Assembly (NCBI RefSeq): GCF_022539505.1 | Contig: NC_061513.1 | Span: 348,731,696-348,795,695 of the forward strand | Direction of reading: 5' to 3' | Origin: Lolium rigidum | Lineage: Eukaryota > Streptophyta > Magnoliopsida > Poales > Poaceae | DNA length: 64,000 nt | Shown: in pieces, positions 33,086-44,073 of the stretch | Position numbering within the stretch: the stretch's first letter is position 1 | How the letters are laid out: every line of letters begins with the position of its first letter | Position numbers and translations under genes: made by a program | The notes under the pieces: generated by a model | The model's input: only the letters and a program-made list of their open reading frames with translations | Databases searched by the model: none | What the model was told of the DNA's origin: nothing

Positions 33086-33543
33086 TTAATGAAGAAAATA
33101 TTCCCCAATTAATTTTGCTTTTTTGTCAACTTTGCCGATCGTCGAACGAAGTCGCTGTACAGAGAGCCGATGGCAGGGCATCGGCTTGCACTATAAACGC
33201 GATTTGAGGCCAAGCAATTGCCTATTCACACGGTTCAACAGGTCCAGCTCACGTCCAAACCATCCTCCAACCTTAAACGCGCAGACTGAACTCCTCAGCA
33301 AACCCACTAGGAGATTCATCTCAAATATCATGATTTCTGGTCTGACACTGATCTGTTAACCTGCTCAATTGAGCTTGTTCCTCTAGAGTCGATAGCAATG
33401 CATCAGCTTTTATTATTCTGAAGTCGATGTCCGTGCATCGGCTGTACTTTCATACTGTTGTCTCCGCATGTTTCCTCAAGTCGATGTCTATGCATCAGCT
33501 GTGATTTTTTTTTACTGGCCGATTTAAAATCGGCCTCCATATC
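33086..33543. other. Tat-B spacer with diverged short repeats
   Basis: The string AGTCGATGTCYRTGCATCRGCTGT and variants recur near 33,150, 33,392, 33,422 and 33,480. GGCCGATTTAAAATCGGCC at about 33,518 is palindromic. It separates the convergent ends of pol (minus) and the acidic ORF (plus). Confidence 0.5.
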
Positions 33544-34917
33544 TCACTGCCCATCATCCCACATGCTTGGGAAATACTTCTTGAGATGTTGGCCATTGAC
33601 GGCCACTGGGAACTTCACACCATCCAAATGTTCAAGCATGTAGGCATTGCCCTTCAGAACCTGGATGACTTTGTAAGGACCGTGCCAACTAGGAGACCAT
33701 TTGCCATATGCTTTATCCCTGGTTCCTAGTGGCAACACGGCTTCCCATACTAGATCACCAACTTGAAACTCCTTTGGTCTCACCTTCTTATTGTATGCCC
33801 GAGCTACCCTAGCTTTGTTCTCTTTAATCTTCTCCAACGACCAAAGTCTAAGTTCCGTTGCATCCTCAATGGTGTCACTCATCAGGGTTGCATACTCTTT
33901 AGGCGTCAGGTCATTCTGAAACGTGACACGTCTCGATCCAGCCGTAATTTCCCAAGGTAATACGGCCTCCTTCCCATAGACAAGCTGGTACGGCGAAGTC
34001 TTTATAGCTCCATGGCATGACATGCGATAGGCCCACAAAGCTTTTGACAACGTCTCATGCCACACCCTAGGGTTCTCGTCAATCTTCCTCTTAATCAGCT
34101 TGATCAGGCTTTGATTGGAGGCTTCGGCTTGCTCGTTGGCTTGAGCATAGTATGGAGATGATCGGATTAGCTTTATCCCCATGTCATCGCAGAACTTTCT
34201 GAATTCTTTAGAGACAAAAACCGAACCTCCATCGGCTGTGATGGTTTGGGGAATCCCGAACCTATGAATGACATGTTCTTTGACAAATTGGATAACATCT
34301 TCCGATTTTACCTTCTTCATGGGAACGGCCTCCACCCATTTGGTGAAATAATCTGTAATGGCCAGAATCCACTCGTGGTTCTTGCTCGACGGAGGATGGA
34401 TTTTGCCGATCATATCCATGCCCCAACCTCGAAATGGCCAAGGTTTGATGATGGGGTTCATCGCTGATGCGGGTACCATCTGATTTTTTCCGAACATCTG
34501 ACACGCTTGGCATCCCTTGTAGTACTTGAAGCAGTCCTCAAGCATGGTAGGCCAATAAAACCCTGATCGCCTAATTAACCACTTCATCTTATGAGCCGAT
34601 TGGTGAGTTCCACATGCGCCTTCATGCACCTCATGTAAGAGCCGATTAGACTCAGTTGGTCCTAGGCATTTGAGTAGTAACCCTTCCAACATCCTGTAGA
34701 ACATGTCATCTCCTATCAGAACATATTTCGTAGCCTTATATCTTATCCTTTTAGGTGCCCCCCGAGCCGAATCCTTCAAATAATTGAAGATATCGGCTCT
34801 CCAATCATCCTGTTCCAGGAACTGCACCTGAACTTCTGACCCGTCTGGTATGTCCTTGTATCCCGACGCCATCTGTGCGAGATCATTGGCGTCGGTATTC
34901 GAGACCTTGGGACCCAA
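33544..34917 (-). pseudogene. Tat-B integrase
   Basis: A 457-residue minus-strand ORF. The zinc-binding part has HEGACGTHQSAHKM and CFKYYKGCQACQ. The core has Asp in ILAITDYFTKWVEA, Asp in TITADGGSVFVSKEF and Glu in QANEQAEASNQ, where a Gly usually stands in place of the first Glu. The C-terminus has RPKEFQVGDLVWE and the chromo-like WHGPYKVIQVLKGNAYML. This module is itself open, but it depends on a polyprotein whose upstream parts are broken, so it is scored as a pseudogene. It would join element DNA to the target and make the 5-bp duplications. Confidence 0.85.
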
Positions 34918-35498
34918 TTGAAATTGATGTACCGAAAATGTGTCATCAGCTCACGACACTCCACCCAATATGGAAAAAGTGACTCACTCTCGCACTTGTA
35001 TTCGTCCGTGAGTTGAGAGATCACCAACTTCGAGTCTACAAAAAGCTCCACTGCCTCTGCCCCGGCTTCCAAAAGCAACTCCATTCCCTTGCGCACCGCC
35101 TCATACTCAGCAACATTGTTGGTGCAAGGGGTAGATAGCCTGATGGCGAAAGAATATGTTGCCCCCCGAGGCGACACGAGCAGAATGCCGATGCCACAAC
35201 CATCGTCACAAGCCGATCCATCGAAGAACATAGCCCATGCACGTACAGATAGTGTTGCTATATTAGTATTAATCCGTTCAGCTATAAGATCGGCCAACGC
35301 TTGTCCCTTGATTGCTTTCGCGAGCCGATACCGAAGATCGAACTCCGTCAACGCAAACATCCACTTACCAAGCCGGCCTTTCAAAACGAGGGCCGACAAG
35401 CATGTGCTTGACAACGTCCGACTTGCATATGAAGATGATCTCTCGCCGTCAAAAGGATGTGATGAAGCTTGGTGCAGGTGAAGAACAGGCAAAGGCAA
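34776..35498 (-). pseudogene. Tat-B RNase H region
   Basis: MFFDGSACDDGCGIGILLVSPRG is the first acidic RNase H motif, NNVAEYEAVRKGMELLLEAGA the second, and VELFVDSKLVISQL the third. Upstream is the LGKWMFALTEFDLRY tether. The frame overlaps the start of the integrase frame at 34,776-34,917, indicating a frameshift. Another frame shift separates it from RT near 35,500-35,700. Confidence 0.8.
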
Positions 35499-36644
35499 AG
35501 CTTCTCGACCTCAGGATACCTTGTCTCCGCGTCCAACATCCTTCTGCTGAGGTAGAAAACGACCTTTTCAACACCCTCATAGAGTTGCACCACCACCGAA
35601 GCGATGGACGTGTCAGCCTATCGATAAGTAGATATAGAACGGCCTGTCTTGTTGGGGTGGAACTAGCACAGGCGGCGTTGTCGGATACCGCTTAATCTCG
35701 TCAAACGCCCGCCGCTGTTCGCCCCCGCTGAAACTCGTCATCGGATTTAATCTTCACCAGCCGCCATGAACGGCTCGATTCATCCCGACGAGTTAGAGAT
35801 GAATCGTCGGACGAAGTTGATCTTGCCGATAAGACGTTGGAGCTCCTTCTTCGTGGTGGGCGACCGCATGGTACGCACTCGCCTCTTGACTTTTCGAGGC
35901 TGATCTCAATTCCCCGTTCATGAACCAGAAAACCTAGGAACTGACCGGCCGTCACACCAAAAGCACACTTCTTTGGATTCATTCTCAGTCCGAACTTCTG
36001 AGTTCGGTATAGGATGCGTCGCAAATCGTCCAAGTGTCCCTCCATGGAGACAGACTTGACTACCACGTCATCGATGTAGATTTCCACCAACTTGCCGATC
36101 AGATCGTGAAATATATAATTCATGGCTCTTTGGTATGTTGCACCAGCATTCTTCAACCCAAAGGTCATGACTACATATTCAAACAAGCCTACTGCCCCTG
36201 GTACTCTGAATGCGGTCTTGTGTATATCTTCTGGAGCCATGAAGATTTGGTTATAGCCGGCGTTGCCATCCATGAAGCTCAACACCTTGTGGCCAGCAGC
36301 TGCATTGATCAACGTTTCTGCCACAGGCATCGGATATTCATCTTTTGGAGTGGCTCTGTTGAGATCTCGGAAATCGATGGCCACACGCCATCGGCCGTCC
36401 TTCTTCTCTACAGGAACGATACTGGGAGATCCATTCAAGCATATCTCGCATGGCCCGATGAACCCGGCGGCCAACATCTTCTCGATCTCTTTCTTGACCT
36501 CTTCCAGAATTTCGGCCTTCATCTGACGTGCTCGTTGTTGGAACGGCCGAAATCCTTTCTTAAGGGGCAGCTGATGTTCAATGATGCTCCTGTCTAACCT
36601 GTGCATCTCCGTGTAATCCCATGCAAAGCAATCTGGGTATTCTT
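35499..36644 (-). pseudogene. Tat-B reverse transcriptase
   Basis: RT motifs are clear at 35,900-36,606: GRWRVAIDFRDLNRATPKDEYPMP, LSFMDGNAGYNQIFMAPED, VMTFGLKNAGATYQRAMNYIF, and the catalytic EIYIDDVVVKS at about 36,055-36,090. After FLVHERGIEI the frame shifts near 35,900, and a one-base loss near 36,645 separates it from the upstream ORF. It would make the DNA copy of the element; this copy cannot produce a complete polyprotein. Confidence 0.85.
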
Positions 36645-37538
36645 TTAACGAGCTATCATCCGACCCCTAAGATGTGGATCTAACTTCTTGCCGATAAAAG
36701 TTGGTCGCGGCTTATCCCCAGGACCGATGTCGACTTCTTCTAGCTCATCAGCCGATGTAAACCCATACCCTAACTTTCCGTCACTCGTGAGGTCGACACC
36801 AAATACAGGGCGAACGTGTGGTAAGGATAATACGGGCCGATTGCCGGAATCGGCCTTCATCTTGATTGTAACCAGGATTTTTTGGAAGTGTCGGGGCCGA
36901 TCGCGTGGAACGGCTTCCTCCTTGTCCTCGCTATGAGAGCAGCTGCCCTCGTCTATGTCCTTACCAGGGTGGCGCCCAAGTCCTATCATGTTGATGTTGA
37001 ACGAGAATCTTGGCTGGCACCTCCCAGGGTACGTGCACTCCACCATGTCAACGGCGTATGCCGGTGAATTCGGCACTTCTGGTGCTGTCAACGCGAATGG
37101 CAGCGGTGGACGGGACTGGAGTGGCATCTCTCCTTGGTGAGTCCCTAGAGCTGGTCCCGACGGAGAGTACTGATGCCTCATGATTTCCTGGATCACGCGA
37201 AGAGCGACACGCTCCAAAGTGTTCACCAGGCTCTCGTAATGGCGGTGCAGCGAATGAGCTACCATGAAGTTAATCTCCTCGACGCGAGACCCGGTGCGTT
37301 CTTCTGACGGGGCGGACAGGTCCACTCCATCGAGCGCGCCTTCAGGTGAGAACCCTTTCCACCTGATGTCGTGTGAGCGGGTTCTGTGAAAAGAGCCGAC
37401 GAGGTCGGCTTCGAGGATTGCTTTGACCTCGTCATACTTCTTCTTGAGCTCCTCGGTCAGATCCTCGTACGTGACTGGAGTGCCTTCCGCCATCTCAGAT
37501 TTAGATGGCGATGCGGTTGATGTCGAAGATGGTCCCAC
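36645..37538 (-). pseudogene. gag: Tat-B gag N-terminus fused by deletion to the pre-RT region
   Basis: The ORF starts near the primer site with a gag N-terminal region (TPVTYEDLTEELKKKYDEVK, FHRTRSHDIRWKGFSPEG, EEINFMVAHSLHRHYESLVN). Around residue 170 it jumps to segments that normally lie far downstream (VECTYPGRCQPRFSFNIN, then FGVDLTSDGKLGYGF just before RT). There is no capsid core, no CCHC zinc knuckle and no D-S/T/G-G protease motif. In Tat-A the same interval takes over 3 kb; here it is under 1 kb. It is a deletion derivative, so Tat-B could not encode particles or protease. Confidence 0.75.
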
Positions 37539-37555
37539 CGGGCGTGCCAGAATGT

Positions 37556-38715
37556 GTTGCGGTCAGAAACCCACCGGCGAGCAGCGATTGGCAACACAGT
37601 AGAGCCGGGAGGCTCCCAGGACTGCGGTTGGCCCTGGTCCCTCCGAGCGACGGCCCGCAAAGACTCGGCACGCACGTCCGATGCCGATGCAAGGGCGTGC
37701 CACCCGACCTATACCTGGTCGGGAAGGTGTTGGATTTGCCTCGCTTAGTTTCCTGCATGGCATACACGTAAACATTAAATACGAGCCTCGATCGGCTCTC
37801 AAAGTTGTCCCGTGAATCGGCTCAAGGAGCCGATCCACCCATGATCCGTACGAGGTGTACGATCAGATGGTGGTCCTGCTTGATCAAAATAAAGCTAAAA
37901 CGACCTACTACGATTTAGGGTTTTCACCACATAATCGGAACATCCTACTCGTGATTGAGCCTGGCGGCCACACACGGTGATCGTAAACCGACCCTAGACA
38001 AGGCCTAAAAACCAACATAAAGCTGATCCCCGGAACATCCTGTCCAGGGCTAGCAAACTACACCCTACGCGCCACTGGATCCTTCAACCCGTTTGTAAGG
38101 CCTAACTATGCAGATATTAAACTAATCCTTGAAGAACAAGGAGCAATCATAACGGATCGGATCTACTAAATAACGATCAAGCGGGGTGCCGCCCTTACAC
38201 CTAAGATAGGTGTAAGGGCGGCTAGACGTCTAAGGGTTGCACGACGACAGCATATGATACGATGAACAATGCTAATCCTAACACATCTATGATAACTACG
38301 TTGCTCGCCATCAACAAGGCTTCAGCACGAGCAACGCGTAAACGACGAATAAACGTGTACTGCCTAGATCGCAAGATGCGATCTAGGCAGCATGATGCTT
38401 ACCCGGAAGAAACCCTCGAGACAAGGGAGTTGGCGATGCGCCTAGATTGGTTTGTGGTGAACGTGATTGTTGTTTATTTCATAAACCCTAGATACATATT
38501 TATAGTCCGTAGACTTTCTAACGTGGGAATAATCCCAACCGGGCACGAGCCAAACTCTATCTAATCGACACGTATCCTACTATGTTACAGATACACGGGC
38601 AAACTAGCCCAAACTTTGCATATAAGGCCGATTCATGTATTTCTTCCATGTATATCCTTCAAGCCCATCTCCAATCGCGGCCCACCTCTGATCCGGTCAA
38701 ATTCTGGTGATAACA
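37556..38715 (-). repeat. Tat-B 5' LTR (1,160 bp)
   Basis: Mate of 31,077-32,237. It keeps the perfect 16-bp hairpin at 38,188-38,222, and its second hairpin is perfect here: CTGCCTAGATCGCA-AGA-TGCGATCTAGGCAG at 38,360-38,390. The ORF at 38,262-38,564 repeats one in the other LTR and is not a gene. Confidence 0.92.
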
Positions 38716-38720
38716 CAATG

Positions 38721-40213
38721 ATAGCTCCAACAGTTCGAAGAAAAGGTCTTCCCAATATAATGGGGAAAGATGCATTGCATTCAATATCCAAGACAACAAA
38801 ATCAACGAGGACAAGGTTATTGTTAACGGTAATGCGAACATTATCAATTCTCCCCAAAGGTTTTTTTATAGCATTATCAACAAGATTAACATCCAAATAA
38901 CAATTTTTCAATGGTGGCAAGTCAAGCATATTATAAATTTTCTTAGGCATAACGGAAATACTTGCACCAAGATCACATAAAGCATTACAATCAAAGTCAT
39001 TGACCTGCATCTTAATGATGGGCTCCCAACCATCCTCTAGCTTTCTAGGAATAGAAGTTTCAAGTTTTAGTTTCTCTTCTCTAGCTTTTATGAGAGCATT
39101 TGCAATATGTTTTGTGAAAGCCAAGTTTATAGCACTAGCATTGGGACTCTTAGAAAGTTTTTGTAAGAACTTTATAACTTCAGAGATGTGGCAATCATCA
39201 AAATCCAAACCATTATAATCTAAAGCAATGGGATCATCATCCCCAATGTTGGAAAAAAATTCAGCAGTTTTATCACAGGCAGTTTCAGCAGTTTTAGCAG
39301 TTTCCGGCAGTTTTGCAGGCTTTGCATTAGAAGTGGAAACATTGCCAACACCAATTATTTTACCATTATTAGTAGGAGGTGCAGCAACATGTGAATCATT
39401 AACATTACTAGTGGTGGTAATAGTCCAAACTTTAGCTACATTGTTCTCTTTAGCTAGTTTTTCATTTTCTTCTCTTTCCCACCTAGCATGCAATTCGGCC
39501 ATCAATCTTATATTCTCATTAATTCTAACTTGGATGGCATTTGCTGTAGTAACAATTTTATTTTCAATATCCTTATTAGGCATAACTTTCGATTTCAAAA
39601 GATCAACATCAGAGGCAAGACTATCAACCTTAGAAGCAAGAATATCAATTTTATTGAGCTTTTCCTCAACAGATTTGTTAAAAGCAGTTTGTGTACTAAT
39701 AAATTCTTTAAGCATAGCTTCAAGTCCAGGGGGTGTGTTCCTATTATTGTTGTAAGAATTTCCATAAGAATTACCATAACCATTACCATTATTGTAAGGA
39801 TATGGCATATAGTTATTACTAGAATTTTTTCGATAAGCATTGTTGTTGAAATTATTATTTTTAATGAAGTTTACATCAACATGTTCTTTTTGGGAAACCA
39901 ATGAAGCTAACGGAACATTATTAGGATCAACATTAGTCCTATCATTCACAAGCATAGACATAATAGCATCAATCTTATCACTCAAGGAAGAGGTTTATTC
40001 GACAGAATTTACCTTCTTACCTTGTGGAGCTCTTTCCGTGTGCCATTCAGAGTAATTGATCATCATATTATCAAGGAGCTTTGTTGCTTCACCAAGAGTG
40101 ATGGACATAAAGGTACCTCCAGCAGCTGAATCCATAAGTTCCGCGGAGAAAAGTTCAGTCCTACATAAAAGGTTTGGATGATCATCCAAGTAGTCAGTCC
40201 ATGGGTTGAGCAA
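38721..40213 (-). pseudogene. gag: Athila-A gag C-terminus and aspartic protease
   Basis: On the minus strand, from the Helitron border at 40,213, the gag part continues (LMDSAAGGTFMSITLGEATKLLDNM). Then comes an Asn-rich linker, a short coiled-coil-like stretch (ILASKVDSLASDVDLLKSKV) and the protease with CDLGASISVMPKKIYN as active site and SFPIILGRPFL as C-terminal motif. The DLGAS form is typical of Athila. A one-base frameshift lies near 40,150 and a TAA at 39,995-39,997. The ORF is cut at 38,720 by Tat-B. Gag would form particles and the protease would process it. Confidence 0.85.
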
Positions 40214-42125
40214 TCTATACCTAATAATAAAGAAAATAGCATTTCCGTGGTTTGGTCCGTTCGTTTTGGTCCGTCCGTCTTTTTTGGTTCGTCCGTCGGT
40301 GTGTCGTGGTGATTCAATTTCTTTCGTCGTCCAAGTGGTTCTGCCCACGTACGGGAGGAGGTCACGTATAGGTGGAGGTCGCCCGTATACGAGTTCAGAC
40401 AGAAAAGGAAAACGTGGAATCCTTGAGATGTTTTGGCTCCCGTGATCCATCAATAAATAACGACCCAAAGAAGCCTGGCCGTCATGATCTAGGTCCAAGT
40501 GCTGAAACCAAACAACTGCTATATACGGATCGAGGGCATCGTCGGCCTGATCTGGAAAAAATCGATCGATGGATCGATCCGTGGCCGCCCCCGGCAGGCG
40601 ATGTTAGAGCACAGATGACAGCAGTCATGCTGCTAGCGATGGGGGCGCACCACCGGCGGCATCTTCTTCAACAACGGCGACGTTATCGCCGGACCTTCGG
40701 CCGCACCGACGGTGACATGGTCATATTCTTCGGCAGCTAATGAGGTCCGATGCATTACCCTGCGCAACAACAGGCGAGCGTTACAGTTATGAACACCGCC
40801 GCCATCATATCATACCGAGACGAGCCCAGCCTTCGTGCCAAAGCCGGTATCAAGGGCGACCAAAGCCGGTCTCAAGGGGCCCTCGACGCCGTGCTACTGC
40901 TGACTACGGTTGCGTGCACACGCAACTGTGCTTCCTGCGGTGCTGCATCTCCCTCTGCATCCCGTTCTGGATATAGCCGATGTATGTTGTTGATGGTCAT
41001 GCTCATTTTATTTAGCACGGCGGCTCGGTTGGCTGGCCGGGCCTGAGCAGGGCATCATGCTGGGACCGGCGGCAACGCTCGCGGGAGCATTTGAGTGGCA
41101 AGGGCAGGATCTTGGTGGGATTACAGCGCGCAGCGGGAGCGGCCTTCCGGCACGGCGGCTACTTGGCCAATGCGGCGACCCTGCTGCCGACTTGTTCGCT
41201 TCTTTTGGCGCACGCTCTTTAACCCTACTGCCTGGCTCGAGTGGATGGATAAGGCGACGTAGGGTATTTTACATCAGGTCGACAATCGGTGCCTCAAGCT
41301 GCTGGAATCGAGCTTGTTTGATGCTACTTGCTTCTACTTCGTAATTGATTCACAAGCACACTATCTGTGCCAAGTAAGTTCACAGAACCATGCTTGATGC
41401 ATAGTGACGTAATTAATCAAGGTAAAATTATTCATATTGAGCCATCATAATTAACAACATACAATATTTTTCTCCAGAAATAAGTTTAGAGAGGGCACCA
41501 TAAAAATAGCACACAAGAAGAGCAATAAAAACTCACTTAAATTGTTGAACCATCGAACTGTGATTGCTTTGATTGTGGTATATATTCTTCTAAATCCTGA
41601 CAATAATACCAACAACTCTCGTACTTCTCGACATATATGACCTACCTTTTCGTTCTTGCTTGTGAAATTGGTTTCTATAGTAATACAAGTAGTCCCTCCT
41701 AGACAAATATAAAATTAGACAAATGCCAGATTTTTACACCCTACAAGAATAGAAATCCAGTAGAAGAATATGAAAGTTGATCATTGCTACATTGGGACTT
41801 AAGTTTGTCTCTTTTCTATTTCTTAGATGCACACTGAGGTATGAAGCACACATGATGGTTGATCGATAGTGGCGGATTAAATTAGAAGGAGATTAGGATG
41901 TGTAGATTTGGAAAAAACTTAAAACAAAGTATAAAATAATAGATTATTGAAAAAATGTATAAAACAGTAGATGATATCAAAATATATTTAAATTTGAAGA
42001 TTAACGTGAAAGGCTAAAATGAGGCTAGAGTTATGCCGATTAACTCCCAGGCAAAATATAAATTGTACTAGCGACTTTTTTAAAGTTTGTTTTCTCCCGG
42101 TGCAACGCACGGGCATATTTCCTAG
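40214..42125 (+). mobile_element. Complete non-autonomous Helitron, 1,912 bp, inside Athila-A gag
   Basis: It starts TCTATACCTAATAATAAAG after an A and ends with hairpin CCCGGTGCAACGCACGGG (42,096-42,113), 8 bases, and CTAG (42,122-42,125) before a T. These are the Helitron rules: 5' TC, 3' hairpin plus CTRR, insertion between A and T, no duplication. Removing it brings the two halves of the Athila-A gag frame together exactly. It encodes no Rep/helicase. Its GC-rich middle (40,370-41,350) may be captured host sequence with open frames on the plus strand (40,372-40,740 and 40,750-41,046) that I do not recognise. Confidence 0.92.
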
Positions 42126-42598
42126 TTTTTAACCAAAGATTTCATTCTTTCCCATGCTTGTGCAACATGCTCATTATCCAATTGTTTAAAATTCATTATG
42201 CTACTCCTCAAAGATATAATTTTAGCAGGGGCATAATATCTACCAATAAAAGCATCCTTGCATTTAGTCCATGAATCAATACTATTCTTAGGCAGAGATA
42301 GCAACCAATCTTTAACTCTTGCTCTTAATGAGAAAGGAAATAATTTTAATTTTATAATGTCACCATCTACATCTTTATACTTTTGCATTTCACACAATTC
42401 AACAAAATTATTGAGATGGGCAGCATCATCATCAGAACTAACACCAGAAAATTGCTCTCGCATAACAAGATTCGAGAAAGCAGGTTTAATTTCAAAGAAT
42501 TCTGCTGTAGTAGCAGGTGGAGCAATAGGTGTGCATAAGAAATCATTATTATTTGTGGTTGTGAAGTCACACAACTTAGTATTTTCAGGAGTAGCCAT
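42126..42598 (-). pseudogene. gag: Athila-A gag N-terminus
   Basis: ATG at 42,598 opens a 158-codon frame reaching the Helitron at 42,126. It has the Athila gag core (FEIKPAFSNLVMREQFSG, DDDAAHLNNFVELCEM, IIKLKLFPFSLRARVKDWLLSLP, SWTKCKDAFIGRYYAPAKI). The start lies some 230 bases after the primer site, as expected. The C-terminal half is beyond the Helitron. Confidence 0.85.
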
Positions 42599-42824
42599 TT
42601 TAGTAGTAGTAAATAAAACAAACTAGATAAAATAAATGCAAGTAACTAATTTTTTTTGTGTTTTTGATATAGAGTGCAAGACAGTAAATAAAGTAAAGCT
42701 AGCAACTAATTTTTTTTGTGTTTTGATATAAGTGCAGCAAACAAGAAAGCAAATAAAATAAAGCAAGACAAAAATAAAGTAAAGAGATTGGATTGTGGAG
42801 ACTCCCCTTGCAGCGTGTAATGAT

Positions 42825-42843
42825 CTCCCCGGCAATGGTGCCA
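42825..42843 (-). promoter_or_regulatory. Athila-A primer-binding site for tRNA-Asp
   Basis: On the plus strand it reads CTCCCCGGCAATGGTGCCA, matching the 3' end of plant tRNA-Asp (CCCCGGCAACGGCGCCA) except for two C-to-T changes. It lies 11 bases from the 5' LTR end at 42,855. It primes minus-strand DNA synthesis. Confidence 0.85.
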
Positions 42844-42854
42844 GAAAAAATGCT

Positions 42855-44073
42855 TGATGGCGTGTACAGCACACGTCCGTTGGGAACCCCAAGAGGAAGG
42901 TATGATGCGCACAGTAGCAAGTTTTCCCTCAGAAAGAAACCAAGGTTTATCGAACTAGGAGGAGCCAAGAAGCACGTTGAAGGTTGATGGCGGCGGGATG
43001 TAGTGCGGCGCAACACCAGGGATTCCGGCGCCAACGTGGAACCTGCACAACACAACCAAAGTACTTTGCCCCAACGAAACAGTGAGGTTGTCAATCTCAC
43101 CGGCTTGCTGTAACAAATGATTAGATGTATAGTGTGGATGATAATTGTTTGCAGAAAACAGTAAAACAAGTATTGTAATAGATTGTATTCAATGTAAAAG
43201 AATGGACCGGGGTCCACAGTTCACTAGAGGTGTCTCTCCCATAAGATTAATAGCATGTTGGGTGAACAAATTACAGTCGGGCAATTGACAAATAGAGAGG
43301 GCATGACAATGCACAAACATGATATGATAAGTATTGTGAGATTTAATTGGGCATTACGACAAAGTACATAGACCGCTATCCAGCATGCATCTATGCCTAA
43401 AAAGTCCACCTTCGAGGTTATCATCCGAACCCCTTCCAAGCATTAAGTTGCAAACAACGTGACAATTGCATTAAGTATGGTGCGTAATGTAATCAATAAC
43501 TACATCCTCTGGACATAGCATCAATGTTTTATCCCTAGTGGCAACAACACATCCACAACCTTAGAACTTTCTCGTTACTCGTCCCGGATTTAATGGAGGC
43601 ATGAACCCACTATCGAGCATAAATACTCCCTCTTGGAGTTAAGAGTAAAAACTTGGCTAGAGCCTCTACTAATAACGGAGAGCATGCAAGATCATAAACA
43701 ACACATAGGTAATAGATTGATAATCAACATAACATAGTATTCTCTATCCATCGGATCCCGACAAACACAACATATAGAGTTACAAATAGATGATCTTGAT
43801 CATGTTAGGCAGCTCGCATCCGACAATGAAGCACATGAGGAGAAGACGACCATCTAGCTACTGCTATGGACCCATAGTCCAGGGGTGAACTAATCACTCA
43901 TCACTCCGGAGGCGACCATGGCGGTGAAGAGTCCTCCGGGTGATGATTCCCCTCTACGGCAGGGTGCCGGAGGCGATCTCCAGAATCCCCCGAGATGGGA
44001 TTGGCGGCGGCGGCGTCTCAGTAAGGTTTTCCGTATCGTGGCTCTCGGTACTGGGGGTTTCGCGACGAAGGCT
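42855..44073 (-). repeat. Athila-A 5' LTR, 3' portion
   Basis: Matches 26,756-27,970 of the 3' LTR. It is cut at 44,073 by Athila-B and resumes at 57,635; AGGCT (44,069-44,073 and 57,630-57,634) is the duplication made by that insertion. Confidence 0.92.

Larger units (their letters stand above)
31077..38715 (-). mobile_element. Tat-B: Tat-lineage retrotransposon with both LTRs, minus strand, 7,639 bp
   Basis: It is flanked by CAATG (31,072-31,076 and 38,716-38,720), with LTRs at 31,077-32,237 and 37,556-38,715. Orientation is minus: primer-site-like GGTCCCACCGGGCGTGCCA (about 37,532-37,550, on the plus strand) lies next to the right LTR, and the purine tract CCAGGGGGGCATG lies next to the left LTR. 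Gene order on the minus strand is a deleted gag, RT, RNase H and integrase, and then an acidic ORF on the opposite strand. It sits in the protease coding region of Athila-A, so it is younger than Athila-A. Confidence 0.93.
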
